Assembly: GCA_030248215.1 (NCBI GenBank) | Contig: JASANG010002605.1 | Location: 1-64,000, forward strand | Reading direction: 5' to 3' | From: Enoplolaimus lenunculus | Taxonomy: Eukaryota; Nematoda; Enoplea; Enoplida; Thoracostomopsidae | Length of the DNA: 64,000 nucleotides | Translations under genes and position numbers: made by a program | Notes under the pieces: generated by a model | What the model saw: the letters and a program-made list of their open reading frames with translations, nothing else | Told to the model about the DNA's origin: nothing | Databases searched by the model: none | Part shown: piece after piece, positions 1-11,200 of the stretch | Layout of the letters: every line of letters starts with the position of its first letter | Position numbering within the stretch: the stretch's first letter is position 1

Positions 1-349
1 GTTGGGGTGAACCCTTCCGTTGGGGTGAAACCAACCGTTGGGGTGAAACCAACCGTTGGGGTGAAACCAACCGTTGGGGCAAAACCAACCGTTGGGGCAA
101 AACCAACCGTTGGGGAGAAACCGACTGTTGGGGTGAAACCAACCGTTGGTTTCACCCCAACGGTTGGTTTCACCCCAACGGTTGGTTGGGGTGAAACCAA
201 CCGTTGGGGTGAAACCAACCGATGGAGAGAAACCAACCGTTGGAGTGAAACCAACCGTTGGGGCAAAACTAACCGTTGGGGTGAAACCAACCGTTGGGGT
301 GAAACCGACTGTTGGGGTGAAACCAACCGTTGGGGTGAAACCAACCGTA
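1..349. repeat. 18-bp minisatellite with an orientation switch
   Basis: About 19 tandem copies of an 18-bp unit close to GTTGGGGTGAAACCAACC. Units differ by point changes (GCAAAACC, GAGAAACC). Between about 146 and 190 the units read on the opposite strand and then switch back. The unit is itself nearly palindromic (GGTTGG..CCAACC). Because 18 is a multiple of 3, long frames with a VGVKPT repeat run through it. These are by-products of the repeat and not a gene. The array touches the window edge, so its full length is unknown. Confidence 0.93.
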
Positions 350-600
350 AGCTCTATAAAGTGGTGAAAGTTATAATCGTAAAATTACATAGCTAACGTG
401 TAAAAAGTGTTGAACCAAAATGAAAAATTTCGTGCACTTTCTGTAAGGAGTTTTTTGACCGTAACTATTGAAGACCACACTGGTTTGCAAAATCCTTTGG
501 CACAAATATTCCCTACGTACCAGGATACCAGTGTACAAAATTTAAACGATACAGGTCTGATATTACTTGAGCACCAACATGCGAACTAAACTGAAAATAC
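350..600. other. no gene seen
   Basis: Unique AT-rich sequence between two tandem arrays. A 60-codon frame at 407-589 has no recognisable domain, no splice context and no homologue I recognise. Confidence 0.5.
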
Positions 601-619
601 GCGCTTGAGATGCGCGAAT

Positions 620-835
620 CATATATATGAACACTATCGTGTTCATATGATTAAAAATTTCCCGCCAAAATTTAACTTTGCCTACAAAAATTTGTATTTC
701 TCCGCCAAAATTTGAATTTTTCCGCCAAAATTCGAATGTGCTGCCAAAATCAATTTTCCGGCCAAAATTATTAATTTGCCGCCAAAATTTGAGTTTTCCC
801 GCCACAATTTGAATTTTCCCGCTAAAAACACAGCG
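620..835. repeat. hairpin plus 19-bp CCGCCAAAATTTGAATTT tandem array
   Basis: A short inverted repeat around ATGAACACTATCGTGTTCAT (636-655) is followed at 658-830 by about nine degenerate units of CCGCCAAAATTTGAATTTT. The same unit forms the core of the TAA-flanked element at 41055-42123, so this may be a relic or relative of that element. I could not find matching terminal inverted repeats here. Confidence 0.75.
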
Positions 836-1090
836 GAAAAACACGCATTACTGACAGGTTTATGTTCTTTCGAATATGTCAAATATCTTATATTTGCGTC
901 CGAACGTCTTTTATTTAAATGTCCGGACATAATTTCTTATATATCATTAGCGTCCAGTACTACCTATGCATGCTACCGCGAACGGTATAGGTTGTCCAGC
1001 TAACGTTTAATGGACACTATAGAGCTTTTAACAAACGACTGGACATTTTGTGTGCAATCCAAACCAATGGTAACGTGGGACTGACATAAA
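836..1090. other. no gene seen
   Basis: Unique sequence with no recognised coding or repeat content. Confidence 0.5.
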
Positions 1091-1308
1091 TACAATAATG
1101 TACGAGCAATACACACACTGTGAGCAGTGTTTAACATTTCTATAACATATATGCGCAGTGCAAGACGTGAGAGCCTACTGGAGCTCGAGCGTCAAGCTTC
1201 TATAGCTCAGTGGTCACCGTTAACGCCTCCTACCCGTGAGACTGGGGATCGAATCTTACCTTGAAATTACATCTCATTTGAAATTGAAAATATTCATGTG
1301 AGAAAGGG
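1091..1308 (+). mobile_element. tRNA-Gly-bearing MITE, subfamily A, 5'-truncated copy
   Basis: The body matches the fuller copy at 4136-4397 and ends ATGTGAGAAAGGG next to TTAA (1309-1312). The 5' terminal repeat is missing. The core at about 1194-1266 has a pol III A box (TAGCTCAGTGG) and a B box-like GGGATCGAATC, and between them an anticodon-arm-like stretch resembling tRNA-Gly(CCC). The next 60 bp after TTAA, to about 1369, are shared with the 4-kb copy, so the two arose from one larger duplicated or nested unit. Confidence 0.8.
1194..1266 (+). repeat. tRNA-Gly(CCC)-like core, MITE copy 1
   Basis: The A box TAGCTCAGTGG is at 1203-1213 and the B box-like GGGATCGAATC lies near 1245-1255. 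The CGCCTCC..GAGAC stretch between them resembles the anticodon arm of tRNA-Gly(CCC). The arms pair imperfectly, so this is tRNA-derived and not a good functional tRNA. Confidence 0.7.
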
Positions 1309-1312
1309 TTAA

Positions 1313-2340
1313 TGAAAAAATTCTTACTTAGTGTTAAGGGTAGTTGAACCGTCTAAGGTAACTTAATACTTATATTTAACAAAGTTTTAATCATTTTTTC
1401 ACGTGGGGTTTCTCCAAATGGAACATGCTCGCCGTTGTTTATTAACATATTCTTCGAAACTTGATGTTTGGTCAGTTAGGTCAAGGGTCGATAATGGCTA
1501 CTTTTAACAAGAGTGTGCAACGGGGTATTTTCGGGTACAAAATGTACCCAGCGCACGTTGCATTTCTGGTCGTGTCCCTCTAAATATGGCGGTACAGCAA
1601 AAACACAACGCGCGGTGGCACATTTTGTACCACGCGCAAACAACTAACTTGCATACTCTTGTTCATAAAAGTATCATCTACTCTTGGTTAGACTAAGGAC
1701 CGACACGCATCAGAGTGATCCATTTTTTGAAATGGCACTACACTAGAATAGCTGTAAGATTTAGACTAATATTAGGCGTAGGTATAATCTCAATCTTACG
1801 GTTATGCTTAGGATTAGGAATGTGCTTATACTAGTCTTACGGCCCTGATCTGTATTGTGACGATCTCTTGTGTATGCTTTAGAAATAAAGCTTATATTTC
1901 TCGAGCATTCGCATTGGTATGCACATTTGTAACGCACATGTTGCATTGTTTGCTTACAGAGTGCATTCGCCATTTGATGTAGTCAAAACAGTGAAGATGC
2001 TATGCGGCTTGATATTTTAATGTGGAATTGAGAATCGTTCAAAAATGATTGTTGAATTATTAATAGTAATGTTCCGGTGAAAAAGTCGACTTATGCTTGC
2101 AATTGACATTAAACTGGGATGATTGAATCTGCTAGTAATGAAATGGCGGTTGTTACTGAAAAGTTAAAGTTTTGGGTGAATTTTCTAGAAAATCATGCCT
2201 GAATTTATGCCTATAACATTTTAACTTTTAAAATTTTTTTGCAGTTAAATTTGTTGGTTGGATAATGCTAGATACCCAGATTTTGATTTTGTAAAATGTT
2301 GCCACGGCGTTGTTGTTTTCGTTATTCTGAACTAAAAATA
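1313..2340. other. no gene; weak MITE fragment near 1740-1856
   Basis: No coding exon recognised. At about 1740-1856 there is a degenerate TTAGG-rich core that resembles the CTTAGG-cored MITE common at 48-58 kb, including the phrase 'aggaatgtgcttata', but clear terminal repeats are absent. The rest is unassigned. Confidence 0.45.
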
Positions 2341-3770
2341 GCACAAATTATAGAATGATGGGTTCCTGGGTTGGGCTACCTCAGAAACACGTGAACTCCA
2401 CCTGTGTGAGCCTATTAACCGCAGGGGAGCCGGCTGTGGGTTTTGATAGTTCGTGTCTGCCAATCAAAGATGATATAGCCTTCCAATCAGGCTCACAAGT
2501 ACCAGTAACCTGGCAGTTTATTAATAACACACATAATGTGGCACAAATTATAATAATGGTAATATTGTCGATAATGCGAATTTGCACACAGTTAAGTCCC
2601 ATAGGACGCGAAATTAAATCAGGTCCGTGGACCGACGAAAATAATATTAGGCCGAAGCCGGTGATATTATTTCGATCGCTAGCCGCGATCGTTTAACCCA
2701 ATAATTAAGAGGCGCTAGAGCGCTAATTAAATTGCGGGTAAGCATTATCGTACGCGATAAACCTGAATGCAATTGGGTTAAAACCATAAGTAGCCGTTGA
2801 GCCTGTCGCGTGGGCCTTGCCCTTTGGCAGGCTAAGCGGCTACGACAATAAAAACAATACAAAACGGTATACGCATGTTTTATACGCAGTTACACGTGGC
2901 TTGAGCCACACACAATCGTTACTTTTAGACACACACGTGTCCGTAGACACTCATGCTTTGAATATGAAAATTCAGGGTCCGCGATATAACGTAGTTTTAT
3001 CAAGCTGGGCCTTCTTGGCCGGAAAGATTTTTATATGGTCAGATAGCAATTTCTTTAAACTGTCTAAAAGCCAATTTTCACCTGCTTTCGATCTGCCGTT
3101 AGCGAGATATTCGTTACGAAAGGCACCGAGCCCGGTTAAAGCAAGCGCTAAAACTCCGGAGGTTCGTGAAAACTTTCAAAACATACGAATTTTGAAATCA
3201 AACCGTCGGTTATAATACTGGGTCAATACCCTTTTTGATGTAAACGCGATATCGTTACCCCTTTTACAACAACTGTTGCCCGAACTGGTTTTCGCGATAA
3301 TAATAACAAAATAGATGCTATCGTATGTGTGAATTTCAACTGCCGGGTACGATTGATAGACATTGTTGACAGCCGCAGTAATACAATGCATTAAATCGTA
3401 AACCAGAGTGTAGAAAAGTCAGTGCGACAGCGCGTAGAGCGCTACTATTGAAACCGAGCAGCACAGCGCGTAGAGCGCTACCGTAACTGTACCGTGGGCA
3501 CGGGGGTTTAGGTTATTGTTGTTGTTGTTGTTGGCCCAAAATAAGAGGACGGATCCTGTCACATGCGCGGAGGGTGAAGGGAAAGACCACCATTTGGACC
3601 GCGAGGCAGGAGCCGCTCGACCCAGGACAGACGGTGTCGATTCGAGCAGGTTGTTATTGTTGTTGTTGCTTGTTGTAGAGGGGTTTTAGCCGAGCTCCCA
3701 GGAGCACATATTCCTCGGCGTCGGGGGCGCCGGGGAATATCCGACACAAATCAATATTCATTTGCAAAAT
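2341..3770. other. unassigned GC-richer block, probably an old mobile element
   Basis: This block is less AT-rich than its surroundings. Short inverted repeats include CGATCGCTAGCCGCGATCG (2672-2690) and TTTAACCCAAT (2693-2703) versus ATTGGGTTAAA (2772-2782). There are three copies of a GCGC(G)TAGAGCGCTA motif (near 2711, 3432 and 3469) and TTG microsatellites (3512-3532, 3653-3675). Open frames at 2355-2696 and 2817-3215 (+) show no domain I recognise. Mobile origin is inferred from the composition break and repeated motifs only. Confidence 0.4.
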
Positions 3771-4135
3771 ATACGTTTTTTAAGTTAAAGAACGACAAGT
3801 TTAAAGTGTGAAAGGTTAAATTGGTAGCATTTACGCCCTGGCACCAGTCTCTTTGGAGGGCAATTGGTATTTTGTGCTGTAGTATTATAGTATTGGCTGG
3901 CATGTGGCGAAATCTGTGGAGTTTACTATTTTGTTTCCCGCTTTCCGGGGTTCTTGTTTAATTCGCATTTTTTGACTGGTAAAAGAGTGTGACGTGTTTT
4001 TTCGGATTTACCTACTCAATCCCATTGGGACTCTAACCATGGTTGTTTTTTATTCTTAACGACAATTGCAATATCAGAACAAGCGTGATTTCAATTAAAT
4101 AGAAATAGCTCGAGTTATTACATTAGGATCTATAA
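3771..4135. other. no gene seen
   Basis: AT-rich sequence with nothing recognisable on either strand. Confidence 0.45.
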
Positions 4136-4397
4136 CCCTTTCACTCATAGAGTATACTATGAGCAACTAAATGCAATAATGTACGAGCAATACACACACT
4201 GTGAGCAGTGTTTAACATTAGTTTACAACATATATGCGCAGCAAAATCTCAATACGTGAGATCGTACTCGGGCTCGAGCGTCAAGCTCCTATAGCTCAGT
4301 GGTCACCGTAAACGCCTCCCACCCGTGAGACTGGGGATCGAATCTTACCTTGAAATTACACCTCATTTGAAATTGAAAATATTCATGTGAGAAAGGG
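4136..4397 (+). mobile_element. tRNA-Gly-bearing TTAA MITE, subfamily A
   Basis: It starts CCCTTTCACTC after ATAA (4132-4135) and ends ATGTGAGAAAGGG before TTAA (4398-4401). The ends are inverted repeats of the CCCTTTCTCACAT type. TTAA target sites and CCC/GGG ends are piggyBac hallmarks, so I call it piggyBac-like. A subterminal hairpin CTCATAGAGTATACTATGAG (4144-4163) follows the left end. It has no coding capacity. The left target site has one mismatch. Confidence 0.75.
4282..4352 (+). repeat. tRNA-Gly(CCC)-like core, MITE copy 2
   Basis: A box TAGCTCAGTGG (4292-4302), anticodon-arm-like CGCCTCCCACCCGTGAGAC (4313-4331) and B box-like GGGATCGAATC (about 4335-4345). The arm resembles that of animal tRNA-Gly(CCC), with CCC in the loop. 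The T arm is imperfect, so a mature tRNA is unlikely, though transcription by pol III is possible. Confidence 0.7.
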
Positions 4398-4540
4398 TTA
4401 ATGAAAAAATTCTTACTTAGTGTTAAGGGTAGTTGAACCGTCTAAGGTAACTTAATAAAATAATTTTTCAATTTCCTTTAATGGTGTTTACACCATTTCA
4501 TTTCCACTAGGCGGGTGCAAGATAATGTGAACGACGCATT

Positions 4541-4797
4541 ATGGACTGTTATTTATTTTTGACCCGCGCTCCGCCGCCCTTCGTGACTGAGAAATATCCG
4601 GTGTTGAACCTCTTGCGATAATGCAAGGTTATATATATATTTAGAAATGTACTTTCAAAACTTAAGCATGTTTCGAAGTTTTGAATTCAACTGTATTTGG
4701 GCGTGGAGTTATTTATGCACTACAATTAGGGACAATTGACATTTATGAACTCTAGGAACCTCTCTTATTGCCCCCTCTTATTCGGGTCACTACAGTA
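4541..4797 (+). mobile_element. GACCCGAATAAGAGGGG-family TIR element, left-truncated
   Basis: The internal body (TTATTTATTTTTGACCCGCG, 'catttatgaactct') matches the copies at 29045-29464, 39686-40119 and 56570-56936. The right end CCCCCTCTTATTCGGGTCACTACAGTA is at 4771-4797. The left end is missing. It carries no coding sequence. Confidence 0.7.
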
Positions 4798-5223
4798 TAA
4801 AAGCATATTCCTAATCCTTGAGATTTTCAGATATGGTCGACGGTACGATTTTGGAATTGCGCTATGTGGTGACGGGATGTATGCTTTTGCAATTTAGGGA
4901 TGGAGTGGCATGTGGAATTCTAAGCTTTGGAAATGGCAGGGCCGAGGCAAAGTCTCGTGACGCACCCCCTGGCGATCACCTCATACCATTAACTTCGACT
5001 ATGCTTAATATATAAAATGTCTAAAACTTATATTTCGCTAAAAATTTGAGTTCTGCTGCCAATTTCATGCTTTTAGAGCTTCTAAAGTTTTTGAATTAAC
5101 CCATATTGGGCTAGGTGTATGCTTAAGCCTAACCTAAACCTAAGCGTAATGGTTATTAAAGATCTAATCTATACTTAAATCAAAGCCTACTCCTAAAGCC
5201 TTCGCTTAAACCTAAGCTTAAAG
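4798..5223. other. no gene; CCTAAG-rich tract
   Basis: The right half (about 5115-5220) is rich in CCTAAG/CTTAAG words like the core of the 48-58 kb MITE family. No coding exon seen. Confidence 0.45.
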
Positions 5224-6000
5224 CAGGGTTGAAACGGGCCTAATATTTTACGGCCCGGGCCCATCACACTCGCCCCGGGCGCGGCCTGCTTTTAACCTGA
5301 CCAGCGAATTTTATATAGGATTAGAGCAGAAAACACAACACAAAACAAACCATATAAAAGCATAAACACTATTTTTCATATTTCACAATATAAATAAAAT
5401 ATTGTCGAGTGCCACTTCCTTCAGAGCCACAAGATCTCCATCTACAGACGGATAAAAAAGGCTGCCAGTCCCGGTTACTACGTTGCCACCTTCACTAAAA
5501 TGTCGCTCAGATTTGTCCCCAATAGTTTGCATACCAAGCGCAGGCACGCATCTTGTGAGCTTGGATATATAACAAATATGAGCATTGCGTTTTCACGCCA
5601 TATTATTACCGGATTTAGAAGTAGCTGTAGAAACGTCTGCAGTTCAAGATTCTAGATAATCAACAAGCTCGCTTGCTAGTACAGTGGACTACAAACTTTT
5701 AACATCCGTATATTTTGCAGATCGTTATCCCTACTTTTCTAAATCCTTGATGACAGCAGTATTTGAAAATTGAAAGAAATTAGTGTTCAAAAATACGTAT
5801 CTAAATCTTATTCCAATATCAAACCACCAGTCAATTTCAGTTGCTAATGGGTCAAAAGAGGTCACGCACTGCTCCAAATTATTTCGGTTTGTGGGCCCAA
5901 AGGTTAGGTCCAAGCCCCCGAGCGTAACAAAGGCTACGCCAGATTCAACGCCTAAAAGCCTAATTCTAAATCTAAGCCTAAGCCGGAGCCCTGCCAAAAC
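5224..6000 (-). pseudogene. hAT transposase C-terminal relic
   Basis: A terminal sequence CAGGGTTGAAACGGGCC at 5224-5240 fits a hAT-type end (CAG start). On the minus strand just inside it, about 5395-5560, a frame reads CVPALGMQTIGDKSE..FSEGGNVVTG..VDGDLVALK. This matches the SER-x-FS-x-AGNIVT signature of the hAT dimerisation domain. A separate minus frame at 5731-5997 reads DPLATEIDWWFDIG, like the 'DPL..WW' block that precedes it. Stops and frame changes separate the two blocks, so the gene is dead. The other TIR was not found. Confidence 0.65.
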
Positions 6001-6004
6001 CTAA

Positions 6005-7002
6005 ACCTAAACAAATGGATTGCTGAATCCTAAACATAAGACTTAGTCTAAACCTAAGCCCAAAGAATTACTTGAAATGAATACTACTGAAATCACAATT
6101 CCAAAATCCCACCACAAACAAAAGCTACCAGTTTTTATAAATGCTACGGTGGGATTTTGGACAACAGTAAAGTATTAATGTGCCGGAATTTCTATATTAA
6201 AAGAAACGCACACCGATCTTTACCGGAAACGGACACCCAGTTATAATAACCGGCTCAATGGATCACATTGGGAGATTAGTGCCTAATATACAAACGACCT
6301 TGGTGGTTTATAAGGAAGCGGTACTGAAGACTAGCCTTGGCCAATATGAGCAGCAAAGGCAATCAGATTTAAAAGAAATATCAAACTCGATCGAACTTTA
6401 ATCTAGGGTCCAAAATTTAAATATTTGTTCATCGACCCCAAGCTCGGCTCAAAACAAGTGAAATAATATAGCTGAATTCAATATTTTATATAGTAATGCT
6501 AAGAACTGCCGGTATATTTTACCGATATTATTGAATAAGCGGCGTAGCAAAAAAGGCGGCTGGAGGAACCTCCGATTTTTTAAAACCAATCGCTGCATTT
6601 GGATTTTAGTGCTAAAATTGCGTTACGGTTCTCGTTCGCGAATTTTCTTCACTATACATCGCACTTTCCGCAAGTGCCCTTCGATATCGGATCATCAGGT
6701 GCGTCCTTGATTTACAACCGCCAAAGCAACATATATATCCATTTGAAAAGCGATACTATTCAAATAGAATATTTAGCTAAAAGTAAACAACAGTTTGATT
6801 GTCGTAAAAATGAGAAAAAATTCAGAGCGTTGGGAGTCTGAAACCAATGAATAATTTATTTTGTGAACGCTTTACACTACTAACTTAAGCTTCATTTGAA
6901 GTAGGGATCAGCAAAATGGAGGTAGGATCTGTATTACGATTTTAGCGCTAAAATTTGGTTAGGGTTCTCGCCCGGGAATTTCTTCACTATTATACATCGC
7001 AC
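6005..7002. other. no gene; repeat shared with 63 kb
   Basis: No host exon seen. The phrase 'tagtgctaaaattgcgtta..gttctcg..ttcttcactat' occurs at 6606-6655, again at 6940-6990, and in variant form at 63168-63215. It looks like the flank of a mobile unit that also carries the 36-bp minisatellite. A frame at 6599-6841 has no recognisable domain. Confidence 0.45.
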
Positions 7003-7318
7003 GGCTGTCCTAATCGACCCAGCGAAAACATAGGTTTGGAGCTGTCCTAGCTGTTCCGACCGACCAGCAAAAATACAGGATCGAAGCTGTCCCGACTGTT
7101 CCGACGGACCCAACAAAAACATTGGTTCGAAGCTGTTCCGGCTGTCCCGACCGACCCAGCAAAAATACGGACTAAGCTGTCCCGACCAACCCAGCAAAAA
7201 TATGGGCTCGAAGCTGTCCCGACCGACCCAGCAAAAAATACGCGTTCAAAGCTGTTCCGGCTGTCCCGACCCACCCAGAAAAACTGGTTTGAAGCTGTCC
7301 CGGTCAACCCAGCACAAA
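7003..7318. repeat. about 36-bp minisatellite (CCCGACCGACCCAGCAAAAA)
   Basis: About nine degenerate units built on 'gctgtcccgaccgacccagcaaaaatac' plus a variable 'gggttcgaa' segment. Minus-strand frames through it give repeated VGRDS-type peptides and are not genes. A related array in the opposite orientation lies at 61200-61440. Both arrays are followed by a shared phrase ACGCCCCTCAGAGTAACATG (7360 and 61570). Confidence 0.85.
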
Positions 7319-8297
7319 CATTTCACTCCGGGTATATTGCTGCTCCGTGGGTAAATGGGACGCCCCTCAGAGTAACATGGGCCATGTATATTATACAATA
7401 TTTTAGGTTTAATTTACATACAATCTTAGATGAAATCATTGTGCAACTATTGGCTTTCTCTACTACTGAGCGAAACGTTTTGTTTTGTACTCGAGGGTCG
7501 AAAGGTAGATGCCCGTCTGTCTGTCCATCCGTCTGTCTGACCATCTGTCCGTCCGAAAAAATCTCAGGAACCAGTGAAGCGATTTTGAGAAAAAATTTTT
7601 GTTTGAAAGCTTATCCTGGGGTGTTAGCCTCGCAATGGGGGATTTAACATTTTACCGTTTATTAGCTGCATGATAATTTGCATAAATATTAAACCTAAAT
7701 TAGGACTTTTTCAAATTATTTCACTAATTATTACTGTTTATAAGCAATCAAATTCAGTACTAAAGGGTTTTCCGGTGAGAGAAATCTGATTAGATTGTTT
7801 ACAAGCCTCTAAAACCGATACATATTACAAGCCTCTAAAACCGATACTTAGCTAATTTACATATTAGTTTAGTTAGTTAAGCCTAAATGAGGACTTTTTA
7901 ATTTATTTCAATGATTATTACGGTTGCGAGGAATCAAATTCAGTAAAAGGGTTTTTAGTGCCAGAAATCTAAATCAATTGTTTATGAACATCCAAAACTA
8001 ATCAGTGAATAGTAAACTAAAGTGGGTCAAACTATCCGTTTGTGTTTGATAAGTTTTACGACTGGTAAAGAAATATGTATTTCGTCACATTTACACCAAA
8101 TACAGCTCGTCAATATAAACCACCAACCAGACAATTTCAAACATCATTTCCCTAAGACATTTCCAGGAAATTAACAGGAGATACAAAACCAAATCTTATC
8201 GGGCACGCAACAGCGAAAGTTTACCAGTGTACTAAGCTTTAATATCTAGTCATCTACAGGAGAACAGCGGCTAAATTTACAGACAAGGCACTACTGG
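7319..8297. other. no gene; short GTCT/GTCC microsatellite
   Basis: A (GTCT/GTCC) tract sits at 7515-7556. The rest is AT-rich with no exon signals. The part nearest 8297 is expected to be the 3' UTR of the RING gene that ends there. Confidence 0.5.
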
Positions 8298-11200
8298 TCA
8301 TTCCCAAATCCTTTCTCCTTCAAACCACCCGTCTAATCCACTATTTCGGCCCTCAGAACTCGAGCCAGTCGTTTCTTTCAACCCAACCCCGACCTCACTG
8401 CTTTCAATAACACCACCGTAACAATCAAATTCAGCCCCATCAGTTTTCTTGCCATCATCATTCACTGCTGAGGCCGTAGAAACTTGACCGGTCGAATTTT
8501 GCCCAGCTGCTGGTTTATTATCAGGTTCATACTCAAGCATCCCACGCGCATCGCTTGCTTTTGTATCGTATTCCACACCGCTCAGCAAGCATTCACAACC
8601 ACCAATAGATCTGAACCAAGAAGTATTAAAATAGCAACATTTATGCTACTACATTCCAAGCATACATATAAATGACTACTGCTATTAATTTTCACATGTT
8701 ATCTATTACTAAAAATGGTGGTAGGTTCTTTACGCAGTTGACAATAGCACCCCTTACATCAAACTGCATGTTCTATACACTTATTCGACATGTAAGTTGA
8801 TGCAAGAAAGATAAAGTGAAAAATGAAAAACCAAAAAGCAACGTTACTTATCAAAAAACAACACTGCCGTAAACAGCAATATTTTGTTACCGATGCTGTA
8901 AAACACTCATAACACAGTGATAGCACAAGGCTCAACATATGTGTAACATAACTCTTCAAAATATAAAGTATTAGATGTGAAGGTTTGACAACTGATAGCA
9001 AAAAGATGAATAACCGAAATTTTGCTTCCTGTAGATAAATTCGATATGTTTTCACAATGCGACGTATTTTCAGTATTTTCTAAACACTGCTGCATTTTTG
9101 ACTAAGGATAGAAATAGCAGTATTACCTGACCGGCACGTTATACAAATGCCCATCAACAGCAGCCAACCGTCCATCTAGCATAGCTTGATCATCCGTTGT
9201 ACCCACCCGAGTTCCAGTTGCTAAATCAATCGCCCTTATACCGTACGAGTCATTATAGAACAGTACACCATTAGGTAGATCCACCGCGAGGGTCAGGGCA
9301 TCAAACGCGTCTGGCCAATCTGGAAACCCTGTAAACTCGCGGGTAACGCTACCGTCTAGGGGGCATATTTGCAGTATACGATTATAAATATCATGTCGTG
9401 TAGCAGTAACTGTTGCTGTAGTAGTAGTAGTAGCTGTACCTACGCCTCCACTAGAGTGATAGTACGAAGAATGATGACTGACCCCGTACCCACGATGGCT
9501 TCCACCAGCGGCCTGCGACCCGGCTGTCGCGGCGCCGCTTGCAGTGCCGGCGGCGGCCGGACCAGGACCGCCTTGGCCTGAAACGGCAGATGGTGGCGGC
9601 GGCAGAAAGCCATCGTCATCGTCCGCATCGCGACGAAACGGTGACGCGGATGCGAACACTGAATCGATCGTAGCGTAAATATCACGAATATAGAACGCAT
9701 ATGGAGAATTCAGTGCGCTGCTACTGTTTCCGACGTGACCATTTCGGGGGTCGTCAGCTTGAAACAAAAGGCTTATCAGCGAATCGCTAATGTTAACCGA
9801 CCTGAAGCATACAAAAAATTAAAAAACGTAGACCCACATCATCTCAAATGTGTTTAGTAGCAATCTTTGAGTGAAGTGGTTTCCAATAAGGACATGTATT
9901 ATGGATCATAAAAGTCTGACTAGAATATTTGTTATTCTCAACACAGTTTTCAATTTTCCAAAACAATACCCCTATTGAGAAACAATACCCCTATTTAGGT
10001 TCATTTCCCACAAGCTTCTCACCATCAAGTCCTAATATGTCTCCTTCTAATGGTTCGAGTGAATGTCCTAAATAACCATATAACTAATTTTATGATGCTC
10101 ATCGCCAAAATTATATGCCAATCACCAAAATTATTCCTTTACCTCATGGTTGCGCTTGACAGCTGCGGCCCAGCCTGCACTAGCGCTTCAATATCGTCAA
10201 TATCTACCATATAAATACACGCTGCATTGATCAACAAAAAAATCGATGTATTGCTCACTCGTAGTGTTGTGAACGTCTGATACGGAACGGGCAGCCGCCA
10301 GCAAACCTCACGCAAGGCGTACGAATTCGCGTCGTATGCATACAAGGCGGGCCGGGATTTTGCGGCGGCACGTGCTTCAAACGAAGGCCGATTAGTTGGT
10401 CCGCCTGAAGGCCCGCCAGCCCAAACGTACACTGAACGTTCGTTGGCCGATGTCGCAAGGCATCGCAAGGGCGGGTCAGCGACAGACGACGTCAACGCCG
10501 CCGTTGAAGTGGCTATAGGTGGTGCGGCGACCACGGCAGCAGACTTGCAGGCATCCAGCGTCGGTCCATTTCTGGCCTTAGAGTCAACCATCATCAGTCC
10601 ATTTCGAGTTGTCGACGACTGAACTGGTGGCAGCTCGACAGTCGACGGCGGCACGGGCGGCGGGACAGAGCATCGAAAATTGACGCTTGCATCGAACACC
10701 AGTAAACCGCGATTAATACACGCGACTACGACGTCGCCAGTATGCGGTACAACAGCGATATCGGTAGGCTTGAACAGCGTAAAACTTTCAAGAGACGTCC
10801 GACCTGCGAATATATTTCGATGCGATGAGCCGGCCACCGCTGAACAACAGGACGCATCAGTTGTTGTTCCAGCCCCGCCGCCTCCGGCACCGGCTCCTCC
10901 AGGCATACCTGGTATTCCGGTTCCACCAACACTCCCGGTTGCGTGCCCTCCGGCCATGCCAGAGAGGTTTCCACTAAATCCGCCAGGAGTTCCACCATTA
11001 TCAGCCATCCTATCATAGTGATGATCGGTTGCTAGCCCTGACAGTTGGACTAAACCTTCGTCCCCAATCGCCAACATAGGACCCTCTGCATCAGGATCTA
11101 ACCTGAAAGTACTTAAAAGGTTCTTGTTTACTTTCCACCACACATAATCGCTTTATTAACAAAATATGCGTAGGCTTCGGTTTCTTTATCCCTTGCCTAA

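Noticed and set aside
1-350. CRISPR-like array
   Set aside because: Repeat units are contiguous with no unique spacers, and the genome is eukaryotic.
7-396. 129-codon VGVKPT-repeat protein
   Set aside because: It is the 18-bp minisatellite read in frame; other registers and the other strand are equally open.
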